Origin: Sphingomonas sp.
Lineage (GTDB): Bacteria; Pseudomonadota; Alphaproteobacteria; Sphingomonadales; Sphingomonadaceae
DNA: 64,000 nucleotides
Assembly: GCF_019635455.1 (NCBI RefSeq)
Contig: NZ_JAHBZJ010000010.1
Coordinates: 62,001-126,000 of the forward strand
Direction: 5' to 3'
Numbering within the stretch: the first letter of the stretch is position 1; each line of letters begins with the position of its first letter. Below are positions 1 to 7,192 of the stretch, piece after piece. The position numbers were made by a program, and so were the translations under genes. The notes under the pieces were generated by a model that saw only the letters and a list, made by a program, of their open reading frames with translations, was not told the DNA's origin and did no database searches.

Positions 1-18
1 TCGGTTTGGGCTGAAAGG

Positions 19-2109
19 TCATGCCGCCAGCGCCTCCGGCGCGCCGATCACGGCGACCACCTCGACCGACTTGTCCTCAGGGACTTCGAAGAAGCTCATG
101 ACCGGGGTATCCGGCAGGCAGGTGCGAACCAGCTTGCGGATCGCGATGCGGATCGACGGCTGGACGACCAGGGCGAACGGCTTTGCTTCCGCGACCAGCG
201 GCGCGGCGGCCCGCTGGAGCGCATCGACGATGCGGCGGCCCAGATCGGGTTCGATGGTGTGGCGCTTGGCCGGGTCCGATCGGATCGCCTGGCCGAGCAG
301 TGCCTCCAGCTGGCCTTCGAGCGTCATCACCCGCAGCGGTTCGCGCACGCTGCACAGGCGCTGGATGATGAGCGGACCAAGTTCGGGGCGGATGAGTTCG
401 ATGATCTCGTCGGCATCCAGCGTCTTTTGCGCGGCCATCGCGATCGCGGCGGCGATGCGGCGGAATTCCTTGAGCGGGATATTCTCCGCCAGCAACCCGC
501 GCAGCACCTGGGTCAGCGTCGTGATCGGCAGCGGATTGGGCGAAAGCGCCGACACCAGCTGCGCCGCGCGTTCGCGCAGCCCGTCGAGCAGCGCCTGAAC
601 CTCGTCCGGACCCAGCAGATCCGACGCATTCTGGATCAGCGCCTGGTTGAGGTGCGTCGCCATCACCGTGCCGGGATCGACCACCAGATAGCCCTGGCCG
701 GTCGCCGCATCGGCATCGGCGGGCGAAATCCACATCGCGTCGAGACCGAAGGTCGGATCCTTGACCGGCTTGCCGTGCAGACGACCCGTCGCCTGTCCGG
801 TGTCGAGCGCCAGCACCTCGTCGGGCGAAACGCTGTCCTCCCCGATCACCACGCCGCCGACGACGACGCGATAGGTGAAGGGCGGCATATTGATGTCGTC
901 GCGGACCCGCACCTGCGGCACCACGAAGCCCAGTTCCTTCGACAGCTGGCGGCGGACGCCGGTGATGCGGCCCATCAGCGCGCCGCCGCGGCGTTCATCG
1001 ACCATCGGCACCAGCCCGTAGCCGATATCGATCATCACCTGCATGTTGTCGGTCACCTCGTCCCAGCCGATCCGCGAGGGATCGACCGGCTCGGCGGACT
1101 CGATTGCGGTGGCGGGCGGCGGCAGCTTCGACGTCTTCCACATCTTCCACGCCATGAAGCCGGAGGCGCCGGCGGCGGGCAGGATGATGAAATAGGGCAT
1201 GCCGGGCAGCAGGCCGAGCAGGCCGACGATCACCGCGACCGGGGTCCAGGTCTTGTGGCTGCCGAACTGGCTGCCGATCTGGCCGGTCAGGTCCTGATCC
1301 TTGGTCGATGCGACGCGGGTGACGATCGCGGCAGCGGCGATCGAGAGCAACAGCGCGGGAATCTGCGCGACGAGCGCATCGCCGATCGCCAGCAGCACAT
1401 AGTTCTGGGCCGAGGCGCTGAGCGACAGGCCGTGACTGACCGATCCCAGGATCAGGCCGCCGATGACGTTGATCGCCAGGATCAGCAGGCCGGCGACCGC
1501 GTCGCCCTTCACGAATTTGGACGAACCGTCCATCGCGCCGTAGAAATCCGCTTCGGTCGCCACCTCGACGCGACGCGCCTTGGCTTCGTCCGGGGTGATC
1601 AGGCCGGCGTTCAGATCGGCGTCGATCGCCATCTGCTTGCCGGGCAACGCGTCGAGGGTGAAGCGCGCGGACACTTCCGACACGCGCCCCGCGCCCTTGG
1701 TCACCACGATCAGGTTGATGATGATCAGGATCGCAAAGACGAACAGGCCGACGACATAATCGCCGCCGATCATGAAGGTGCCGAACGCCTCGATCACATG
1801 GCCGGCGGCGGCCTCGCCCTCATGCCCATGACCCAGCACCACGCGGGTGGACGCCACGTTGAGGCCGAGGCGGAACAGCGTCGCGAACAGCAGCACCGTG
1901 GGAAAGGCCGAGAAATCGAGCGGCTTCTGCGCGTTGAGCGCCACCATCAGCACCGCGAGGCTGATGACGATATTCATGATGAAGAAGGCGTCGAGCAGGA
2001 AGGTCGGCACCGGGACGACCATCATCGAGACGAGCACCAGAATGGCGATCGGCAGCGCAAAGCCCTTGAGCGTGGGGAGGACGTTCCCCTTGAGCGTCAG
2101 CGTGTTCAC
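19..2109 (-). CDS. flhA: Flagellar export gate protein FlhA
   Basis: FlhA is the large inner-membrane subunit of the flagellar type III export gate; its cytosolic C-terminal domain docks chaperone-substrate complexes. The 696-residue product is full length for the family. The N-terminal half carries about eight hydrophobic segments (first ones near residues 18-35, 40-58, 68-90, 115-137), and the FHIPEP signature sits at residues about 144-166 with the core ARFTLDALPGKQM. The start is GTG, with a GGGAG stretch upstream. It begins 5 nt after the stop of the transglycosylase gene, so the two are almost certainly cotranscribed from the sigma-54 promoter at 3029-3044. The stop lies 18 nt from the window edge, so anything following in the operon is unseen. 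Confidence 0.97.
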   Translation of the reverse strand: MNTLTLKGNVLPTLKGFALPIAILVLVSMMVVPVPTFLLDAFFIMNIVISLAVLMVALNAQKPLDFSAFPTVLLFATLFRLGLNVASTRVVLGHGHEGEAAAGHVIEAFGTFMIGGDYVVGLFVFAILIIINLIVVTKGAGRVSEVSARFTLDALPGKQMAIDADLNAGLITPDEAKARRVEVATEADFYGAMDGSSKFVKGDAVAGLLILAINVIGGLILGSVSHGLSLSASAQNYVLLAIGDALVAQIPALLLSIAAAAIVTRVASTKDQDLTGQIGSQFGSHKTWTPVAVIVGLLGLLPGMPYFIILPAAGASGFMAWKMWKTSKLPPPATAIESAEPVDPSRIGWDEVTDNMQVMIDIGYGLVPMVDERRGGALMGRITGVRRQLSKELGFVVPQVRVRDDINMPPFTYRVVVGGVVIGEDSVSPDEVLALDTGQATGRLHGKPVKDPTFGLDAMWISPADADAATGQGYLVVDPGTVMATHLNQALIQNASDLLGPDEVQALLDGLRERAAQLVSALSPNPLPITTLTQVLRGLLAENIPLKEFRRIAAAIAMAAQKTLDADEIIELIRPELGPLIIQRLCSVREPLRVMTLEGQLEALLGQAIRSDPAKRHTIEPDLGRRIVDALQRAAAPLVAEAKPFALVVQPSIRIAIRKLVRTCLPDTPVMSFFEVPEDKSVEVVAVIGAPEALAA

Positions 2110-2114
2110 GTGGG

Positions 2115-2990
2115 TCAGGCTCCCAGCCGGGCGAGCATCAGATAGGCGAGCTTGGCGGTTTCAGGCGTCGGCCGCAGCGGATTGACCGTGGGCAGCGCGC
2201 TCGCCTTCAACCGGCCGGCGGTTTCCAGCCGGTCGATCGTCGCGAGCCAGGTACGATCCTGAGATTCGGCGTCATTGCCCAGCACCACCTCGACATCGCT
2301 GCCCAGCGACTGGACGAGTTGCTGATACTTCGCCTCCATCGTGCCGGAGGCCGAACCGGTGGCGCCGACGGCTGCGGCGCCCTTGTCGAGCTTTCCGGCG
2401 AACCGCTCATAGATCTGGCCGAGCGAGCGTTGCGACCCGTCCGATGCGTAGAAGATGCTGCGATTGGCGCGCGCCGCCGCCGGGAACAGGCTGGCGGCGC
2501 CCTGGCCCGGATTGGCGTCCATCGCGCGCAGGAACTTGCGCGCGCCACCGATGCCGAGGAAGTGCGCCATGTAAAGATCGGTGCCGGTCGCGTCGCGGCC
2601 CAGCGAGGCTTCGAGCGCGTCCTTGTTGTCGCTGGCATGTTCCGCCGCCATCAGCGACGCGGTTTCGGGATCGTTGCGCAGCGCCAGAATCGCCTGTCGG
2701 GTCGCGCCGTCGGCCACGACGTAGCGGCCGCTGGACGTCCGGCGGATGCTGTCCGCAGCCCAGCCCAGCCCATGTTCCTCGCCATGTTCCTTGACGACGC
2801 CGAGCCAGCTCTGCTCGATGAACTGATAGAGGCCGGTCGCGCTGGAGGTGGAGGCGCGCGCGTCGGCGCGCAGCCCGCTTTCGACCTGCGCCTGGCCAAG
2901 CAGATAATTGAAGTCGATGCCGGTCTTCTGGCTTGCCGCCGCGATCGCCGTCGTGACGTTCGCCTTGGCTCCGATCGAAGGTACGCTCAT
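2115..2990 (-). CDS. Flagellum-associated lytic transglycosylase (SLT domain)
   Basis: This is a 291-residue protein with an N-terminal lysozyme-like SLT fold: QVESGLRADA gives the likely catalytic Glu37, and ATGLYQFI follows. The region after about residue 170 is not recognised. It has no obvious signal peptide, so it may leave through the flagellar export apparatus. FlgJ in this window (11894-12253) lacks its muramidase half, so this enzyme is the natural candidate to open peptidoglycan for the rod, as SltF does in Rhodobacter; that role is inferred. An AGGGG ribosome site precedes the ATG, and a near-perfect sigma-54 promoter lies about 40-55 nt upstream. It is followed 5 nt later by flhA. 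Confidence 0.85.
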   Translation of the reverse strand: MSVPSIGAKANVTTAIAAASQKTGIDFNYLLGQAQVESGLRADARASTSSATGLYQFIEQSWLGVVKEHGEEHGLGWAADSIRRTSSGRYVVADGATRQAILALRNDPETASLMAAEHASDNKDALEASLGRDATGTDLYMAHFLGIGGARKFLRAMDANPGQGAASLFPAAARANRSIFYASDGSQRSLGQIYERFAGKLDKGAAAVGATGSASGTMEAKYQQLVQSLGSDVEVVLGNDAESQDRTWLATIDRLETAGRLKASALPTVNPLRPTPETAKLAYLMLARLGA

Positions 2991-3028
2991 CAGCCCCTGC
3001 TCTTGATACCCCTGTTCGGGACTATCTT

Positions 3029-3044
3029 AGCAAGGTGCGTGCCA
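3029..3044 (-). promoter_or_regulatory. Sigma-54 promoter of the transglycosylase-flhA operon
   Basis: Read on the minus strand the sequence is TGGCAC-GCACC-TTGCT, an exact match to the -24/-12 consensus TGGCAC-N5-TTGCW. The predicted transcript start near 3018 leaves a 28-nt leader carrying AGGGG before the ATG at 2990. A palindrome of the expected activator type lies about 75-90 nt upstream, inside flgN. Confidence 0.9.
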
Positions 3045-3083
3045 AATCCTGGTAAGTCGCGTTCCGACGCGATCTGTCGGGGT

Positions 3084-3404
3084 TCAGGCGTAGGCGCCGG
3101 CAATGCCGGGCCGGTAGGCCGGCAAATTATTGCCGGTCAGTACCTGCAACCGCCGCCGGACATTCGCCGCCATCAGGTTGACATAGATGCGGCAGGTTTC
3201 GTTGAGGCGATGTGCCTCCTCCGCCAGCGCCCGCAATTCGGGCGAGAGGTCCGGATTGTCGTCATTCGCGGCCCCCACCGCGTCGATTCCGGCCAGCTTT
3301 TCCTGCGTCGCGCGCTCCAGCGCGGCGACGTCGTTCGCCTTCAACGCCGCGATTTCGGCGTGAAGCGCGTCGATCACCCGAACCAGGGCGTCACGCCTGT
3401 TCAT
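3084..3404 (-). CDS. flgN: FlgN-like flagellar chaperone
   Basis: A 106-residue, largely helical protein placed directly after flgM. Size, heptad-like leucine/alanine spacing (residues 8-35 and 55-90) and position fit FlgN, the export chaperone of the hook-associated proteins FlgK and FlgL; sequence similarity in this family is weak, so the call leans on context. Its ATG overlaps the end of flgM by 14 nt, suggesting translational coupling. The 3' end of the gene (3097-3136) contains the palindromes that probably serve as enhancer for the downstream sigma-54 promoter, so this reading frame is under double constraint. Confidence 0.7.
   Translation of the reverse strand: MNRRDALVRVIDALHAEIAALKANDVAALERATQEKLAGIDAVGAANDDNPDLSPELRALAEEAHRLNETCRIYVNLMAANVRRRLQVLTGNNLPAYRPGIAGAYA
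3119..3136. promoter_or_regulatory. Enhancer-like palindrome inside flgN
   Basis: CCGGCAA-ATTA-TTGCCGG is a perfect inverted repeat with 7-bp arms. A second, tighter one (CCGGCA-A-TGCCGG) lies at 3097-3109. The same CGGCAA/TTGCCG arms recur at 5567-5606 near the other two sigma-54 promoters. They resemble the ftr elements bound by FlbD-type activators in Caulobacter; binding here is inferred. Confidence 0.65.
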
Positions 3405-3678
3405 GCGGATCCCACTGGAATTTGAGCGCCAGCAGCCGGTCCGCGACCGTCGATGGGACGAGCGGGAAACGCCCCTCCTGCACCGCCTTCTTGATCCGGG
3501 CGACGCGTTCGACGTCCACCGGCGCGCTGGCCGCAGCGCTCTGGGTCAGTGCAGACGCGGCGCTGGTCTGCGCGGCCTGCGTTGCGCCGTCCGTCGCCTT
3601 TACGGGCGCGGCCGGGGCCACCGGCGTCAAGCGCCGGTCAGCTATAGATGCAGGCTTGAAGCCGACTGGATCCACCAT
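3391..3678 (-). CDS. flgM: Anti-sigma-28 factor FlgM
   Basis: A 95-residue protein whose C-terminal part (RIKKAVQEGRFPLVPSTVAD) is the FlgM sigma-28 binding helix region. FlgM holds FliA inactive until it is exported through the finished hook. The N-terminal half is Ala/Thr/Ser-rich and low in structure, as expected. I chose the ATG at 3678, preceded by AAAAAGGG, rather than an upstream in-frame ATG that would run into flgA. A run of seven T follows the flgA stop on this strand (3738-3744), with only a weak 4-bp stem before it. A loose sigma-28-like match, TAAA-N15-GTCGTTTC, also lies in the gap, so flgM may have its own promoter. Confidence 0.85.
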   Translation of the reverse strand: MVDPVGFKPASIADRRLTPVAPAAPVKATDGATQAAQTSAASALTQSAAASAPVDVERVARIKKAVQEGRFPLVPSTVADRLLALKFQWDPHEQA

Positions 3679-3745
3679 GTCTGCAACCCTTTTTCTGCGG
3701 ACACCTGCGGAAACGACCGTTTGCGCAGAAGCTTTAGAAAAAAAT

Positions 3746-4276
3746 TCAGTCCCCGAATCCGGGCAGGCGCGCCCGCCCCGGTTCGACCGCGATCGCGGCG
3801 ATCGGCGGCCGCTTGTCATCGACCTTTACCAGCACGCGTCCCCCGGCGCTGGCATCGGCCATCGCCACCCCGTCGCTGGTGATGGAAAAGCCGGCCGATC
3901 CCGCCTCGATCAGGATCGGGTCGCCGCGCTTGATGACGATTTCGGGCTTTGCCTGAACCGGCGCGGGTGCGACGGCGAGCGTGGGCGCGGCCACCGGCTT
4001 GGGCAGCGCATCGATCGCAACGAACAGGCGCCACTGTTTCGGCCCCTGGCACCGGATCACCACCGCATCCTCGGCCGACGAGCGCCAGCTCAGTTCCGGC
4101 GCGTCGCACGCGGCGAGCTTCAGCCGCTTGTCGACCGCGGCCCGAGCGCCCCCTTCCGCGCCGATCGGCGCGCCGACGAAACGTTCGACCAGCTTGTCGA
4201 GCGCCTCGGTCGATTGAAAGCCGCCGGTCTCGCCGCCGGCGGCGGCAAGGGCGATGGGAAGAAGAATGGCGATCAT
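3746..4276 (-). CDS. flgA: P-ring assembly chaperone FlgA
   Basis: FlgA is a periplasmic chaperone that assists assembly of the FlgI P ring. The 176-residue product starts with a short hydrophobic export signal (IAILLPIALAAA) and ends with the SAF-type domain: KPEIVIKRGDPILIEAG, then the GRVLVKVD and PPIAAIAVEPGRA strands. The ATG at 4276 has GGAGA 6-7 nt upstream; the longer reading frame reaching 4501 lies inside the MotB-like gene and is rejected. It follows the MotB-like gene by 13 nt and belongs to the minus-strand operon driven from 5500-5516. Confidence 0.88.
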   Translation of the reverse strand: MIAILLPIALAAAGGETGGFQSTEALDKLVERFVGAPIGAEGGARAAVDKRLKLAACDAPELSWRSSAEDAVVIRCQGPKQWRLFVAIDALPKPVAAPTLAVAPAPVQAKPEIVIKRGDPILIEAGSAGFSITSDGVAMADASAGGRVLVKVDDKRPPIAAIAVEPGRARLPGFGD

Positions 4277-4289
4277 GACGGTCTCCGCT

Positions 4290-4796
4290 TCATTTGTCCT
4301 GGCCGGCAAAGCCGACCGATAGGGTGACGGCGCGGCGCTGGGCCGGCGCGATGGAAATGACGATGCGCGCGGGATCGACGGCGCCGCTGCGCGCCAGTGC
4401 CGACGCGACCATGCGGGCGCGATCGGCGGCCAGGATCGCGGCGCTGCCGGTCGCGGGATCGACATCGGCGGCATCGCCCGTCGATGCGGTAATCGTGACA
4501 TGGGTTCGCGGATCGCGCGCGGCGTCGCGCGCCCAGGCGACGATGCCGCCCAGATCGGCGCGCGCCGAACCGGAGGCGAAGCCGTCGATCCGCGCGGTCG
4601 CCACTGACATCGGCGCGGGTGCTGGCGCCTCGATCCCGAAGCCGGAGCGCAGCCCGGCGAGCAGCGTCGCGCGATCGAGCGAGCGGTTGGCGTGCAGCAG
4701 CACGAAGAAGCCGACCAGCAACAGCGACAGATCGGCGAGCGTGATGAGCCACACCGACCGCGCGGGCGCGATATCGTCCCAGCTATCGGCGGTCAT
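4290..4796 (-). CDS. Short MotB-like stator protein
   Basis: A 168-residue protein with one N-terminal membrane segment, LADLSLLLVGFFVLL, containing Asp22 at the position of the proton-carrying Asp of MotB. The C-terminal OmpA-like half is shorter than in MotB (whole protein 168 versus about 250-300 aa); a RARMVASALARSG helix is visible but the typical GHTD and N-x-x-LS motifs are missing. It overlaps the MotA-like gene by 4 nt (ATGA) and is followed by flgA. The full-length motB at 15575-16480 is separate, so this pair looks like a second stator or a flagellum-specific accessory unit. A TolR/ExbD-like role is the alternative. Confidence 0.75.
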   Translation of the reverse strand: MTADSWDDIAPARSVWLITLADLSLLLVGFFVLLHANRSLDRATLLAGLRSGFGIEAPAPAPMSVATARIDGFASGSARADLGGIVAWARDAARDPRTHVTITASTGDAADVDPATGSAAILAADRARMVASALARSGAVDPARIVISIAPAQRRAVTLSVGFAGQDK

Positions 4797-5488
4797 GCCG
4801 CGATCTCCCGCGTGGACGCGCGCGCGCGTTCGAGGGTGGCGAGCACTGCGAGGGGCGCCGCGAGCCGAAGCCGCTCCGCCGCCTCGACCCGCGCGAGCCG
4901 CTTAAGGCGCGCGACGATCGGCATGGCGACCAGGTTCGCGAGCAGCGCGCCATAGAGCGTCGCCAGCAGCGCGACCGCCATCGCGGCGCCGATCGTGTCC
5001 GGATCCTGCATCGCGGCGAACATCCGCACGAGTCCAAAGACGGTGCCGATCAGCCCCATTGCCGGCGCCGCTTCCGCGATGCCGGCCCACATTTCGATCG
5101 CGACCCGATGCCGCTCCGCGCGTGCGGCCGCGCGTTCGGAAACGATCGCCGCCACCCGTTCGGGCGCGGCGCCATCGACCGCCGCCTCGACCGCCGCCGC
5201 GACATCCGGATCCTCGATCACCGACCGGTCGAGCGCCAGCACCCCATGGCGCCGCGCGATCCGGTCGAGCGATGCGGCCTGATCGATCAGGGGCGCGACG
5301 TCGAACGGCCGGCGCGCCAGCACCCGAAGCGCCGACAAGCCGCGACCGATATCGGCCACGCGGTTGCGCAGCGCGACGCTGATCGCGGTCCCGCCAAGCA
5401 CGATCCCGATCGCCAGCGGATCGAGGAACGTGCCGGGATCGATCTGAGCCGCCGCGGCGGCGGACTGGGTGACGATGGCCATGTTCAT
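4793..5488 (-). CDS. MotA/TolQ/ExbB-family proton channel protein
   Basis: A 231-residue membrane protein with the MotA/TolQ/ExbB core: an N-terminal hydrophobic segment (LDPLAIGIVLGGTAISVAL), a cytosolic charged stretch, and the paired segments EAAPAMGLIGTVFGLVRMF and AVALLATLYGALLANLVAMP. It sits 4 nt overlapping with the MotB-like partner and divergent from flgB, so it probably forms a stator with that partner. The ATG at 5488 lies only about 2 nt from the predicted sigma-54 start site and has no Shine-Dalgarno; a second ATG at 5482 is possible. The longer frame to 5671 crosses the promoter and is rejected. Confidence 0.8.
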   Translation of the reverse strand: MNMAIVTQSAAAAAQIDPGTFLDPLAIGIVLGGTAISVALRNRVADIGRGLSALRVLARRPFDVAPLIDQAASLDRIARRHGVLALDRSVIEDPDVAAAVEAAVDGAAPERVAAIVSERAAARAERHRVAIEMWAGIAEAAPAMGLIGTVFGLVRMFAAMQDPDTIGAAMAVALLATLYGALLANLVAMPIVARLKRLARVEAAERLRLAAPLAVLATLERARASTREIAA

Positions 5489-5499
5489 GCGCGAGTCTT

Positions 5500-5516
5500 T
5501 GCAAGCGCCGGGCCAA
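5500..5516 (-). promoter_or_regulatory. Sigma-54 promoter of the motA-like/motB-like/flgA operon
   Basis: On the minus strand the sequence reads TGGCCC-GGCGC-TTGCA, one mismatch from TGGCAC-N5-TTGCW with correct spacing. The predicted start near 5490 would give an almost leaderless message for the MotA-like gene. Confidence 0.75.
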
Positions 5517-5566
5517 ATCGATTTCACGCCCCCGCACCCGCGAACGGCCGTCCAGACCCGGCAAAA

Positions 5567-5606
5567 GCGGCAAGATGCGTTGCCGCCGACCGGCAAGATG
5601 TTGCCG
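5567..5606. promoter_or_regulatory. Shared enhancer: two CGGCAA...TTGCCG palindromes
   Basis: Two inverted repeats lie side by side: GCGGCAA-GATGCG-TTGCCGC (5567-5586) and CGGCAA-GATG-TTGCCG (5591-5606). Extra half sites flank them (CGGCAAAAG near 5560, CGGCAATT near 5623). They sit between divergent sigma-54 promoters, about 50-105 bp from each, where an FlbD/FleQ-type activator would bind. Confidence 0.7.
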
Positions 5607-5658
5607 CCGCCACCGCGCAATCCGGCAATTCGACCGATTTTTGCGGCCCCCGGCGAAA

Positions 5659-5675
5659 TTGGCACGCCCATTGCT
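5659..5675 (+). promoter_or_regulatory. Sigma-54 promoter of the flgB operon
   Basis: TTGGCAC-GCCCA-TTGCT is an exact -24/-12 match. The predicted start near 5686 gives a 27-nt leader with GGAGG at 5699-5703 before the flgB ATG at 5713. Confidence 0.92.
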
Positions 5676-5712
5676 AGGCTGGGTTCGAACAGTTGTGCGG
5701 AGGACGCATCAC

Positions 5713-6066
5713 ATGGGTCAGGACAGTCTTTTCGGGGTGCATGGCGCGGCGCTACAGGTGCGTTCGCAGCGCATGGGCGTGCTCGCGTCGAACATCGCGA
5801 ACGCCTCGACCCCCGGCTACAAGGCGAAGGACATCGACTTTCGCGAGGCGCTCGATGCGATCGAGACGCCGGGGATGGCGGGAACCGATCCGATCGGCGG
5901 CGCCACCAAATATCGCGTGCCGCTTCAGCCCAGCCTGGACGGCAATACCGTCGAGCTGGCGACCGAACAGACCGCGTTCGCCGAAAACGCCGTCGCCTAT
6001 CAGACGACGCTCGCGTTTCTGAACGGCCGCATCTCCACCATCACCCGCGCGCTGAAGGGAGAATAA
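5713..6066 (+). CDS. flgB: Flagellar proximal rod protein FlgB
   Basis: FlgB is a proximal rod subunit joining the MS ring to the distal rod. The 117-residue product shows the rod-family N-terminal motif SNIANASTPGYKAKDIDF and the helical C-terminus expected to pack against it. GGAGG precedes the ATG. It is the first gene of the long flg operon and is followed 2 nt later by flgC. Confidence 0.95.
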   Translation: MGQDSLFGVHGAALQVRSQRMGVLASNIANASTPGYKAKDIDFREALDAIETPGMAGTDPIGGATKYRVPLQPSLDGNTVELATEQTAFAENAVAYQTTLAFLNGRISTITRALKGE

Positions 6067-6068
6067 CG

Positions 6069-6482
6069 ATGCCGGACCAGCCGCTCAACATCTTCCAGGT
6101 CGCCGGCCGCGCCATGTCGGCGCAGCTGGTACGGATGAACACCACCGCGTCGAACCTGGCCAATGCCGGTCAGGTCGCGTCCAATCCGGGCGACGCCTAT
6201 CGCACGGTCAAGCCGGTGTTCCGCGCCGCCTTCGACGAGGCGACGGGCATGTCGACGGTGGACGTCGAGAAGGTCGTGACCGCCGGCGCCGAGCCGACCA
6301 AGCGGTACGATCCGGGCAACCCCATGGCCGACAAGGACGGCAATGTCTGGGAGAGCGCGGTCGATGAGACACGCGAACTGGTCGACATGATGGAGACCGC
6401 CCGCACCTATCAGAACAATGTCGAGGTGATGCAGACGGCGAAGACGCTGATCACCCAGACTCTCAACCTGGGACGCAGCTAA
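6069..6482 (+). CDS. flgC: Flagellar proximal rod protein FlgC
   Basis: A 137-residue rod subunit. The N-terminal MNTTASNLANAGQVASNPG is the axial-protein signature, and the C-terminal ELVDMMETARTYQNNVEVMQ is the matching helix. AGGGAG precedes the ATG. The TAA stop overlaps the flgD ATG (TAATG), implying coupled translation. Confidence 0.95.
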   Translation: MPDQPLNIFQVAGRAMSAQLVRMNTTASNLANAGQVASNPGDAYRTVKPVFRAAFDEATGMSTVDVEKVVTAGAEPTKRYDPGNPMADKDGNVWESAVDETRELVDMMETARTYQNNVEVMQTAKTLITQTLNLGRS

Positions 6483-7171
6483 TGGCCAGCAGTTTCGACA
6501 CCACCCTCGCCAATCTCGGTATCGGGCGCACGGGTGCCAGCACCACGACGACGGTCACGTCCAAGTCGAGCACGACGATGGGCCAGTCCGATTTCCTGAC
6601 GCTGATGACCGCGCAGATGAAGAATCAGGATCCGTTCGACCCGGTCGATAACACCCAGATGGTTGCCCAGATGGCGCAATTCTCGTCGCTCGCCGGCATT
6701 ACCGAGATGAATTCGACGCTACAGACGATCGCCGCGAAACTCGGCGCGACGTCGGCGTCGGACATGATGGCATGGGTCGGCCGCACGGTGCTGACCGAAG
6801 GCAGCGTCGCCTATCCGCGCACCGACGGCTCGCTGGGCGGAATGATCGAACTCGGATCCGACGCCGCGGCGGTCAATGTCGTGATCGAGGGGCCGAACGG
6901 CGAAATCCTCAAGAACGTCTCGCTCGGCGCGATGAAGGCCGGCGAGAATGCGTTCGAATGGGACGGCACGACCGACACCGGCGAGTCCGCCGGGTCCGGA
7001 CCCTTTACCATTCGCGTCGCCGCGCAGGATGCGTCCGGCGATTCCGTCACGGCCACGCCGCTCGTCTGGGCTCCCGTCACTTCGGTGGCGCTGGGTTCCG
7101 ACGGCAGTCCCGTCCTCACCCTGCCCGGCATCGGTCAGGTTTCCACCTCCGCGGTCCGCAAGATCGGCTGA
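6482..7171 (+). CDS. flgD: Hook capping protein FlgD
   Basis: FlgD caps the growing hook and is discarded later. The 229-residue protein has the conserved export and capping segment at residues about 35-80 (DFLTLMTAQMKNQDPFDPVD) and a C-terminal FlgD Tudor/Ig-like part (GPNGEILKNVSLGAMKAGE, FEWDGTTDTGE). It shares one base with flgC and is followed by flgE after 21 nt. Confidence 0.94.
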   Translation: MASSFDTTLANLGIGRTGASTTTTVTSKSSTTMGQSDFLTLMTAQMKNQDPFDPVDNTQMVAQMAQFSSLAGITEMNSTLQTIAAKLGATSASDMMAWVGRTVLTEGSVAYPRTDGSLGGMIELGSDAAAVNVVIEGPNGEILKNVSLGAMKAGENAFEWDGTTDTGESAGSGPFTIRVAAQDASGDSVTATPLVWAPVTSVALGSDGSPVLTLPGIGQVSTSAVRKIG

Positions 7172-7192
7172 GTCCTTCCAGGAGTAACTGAA

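Noticed and set aside
259..2145. 628-aa frame opposite flhA
   Set aside because: His/Arg/Asp-rich mirror of FlhA codons with no signature.
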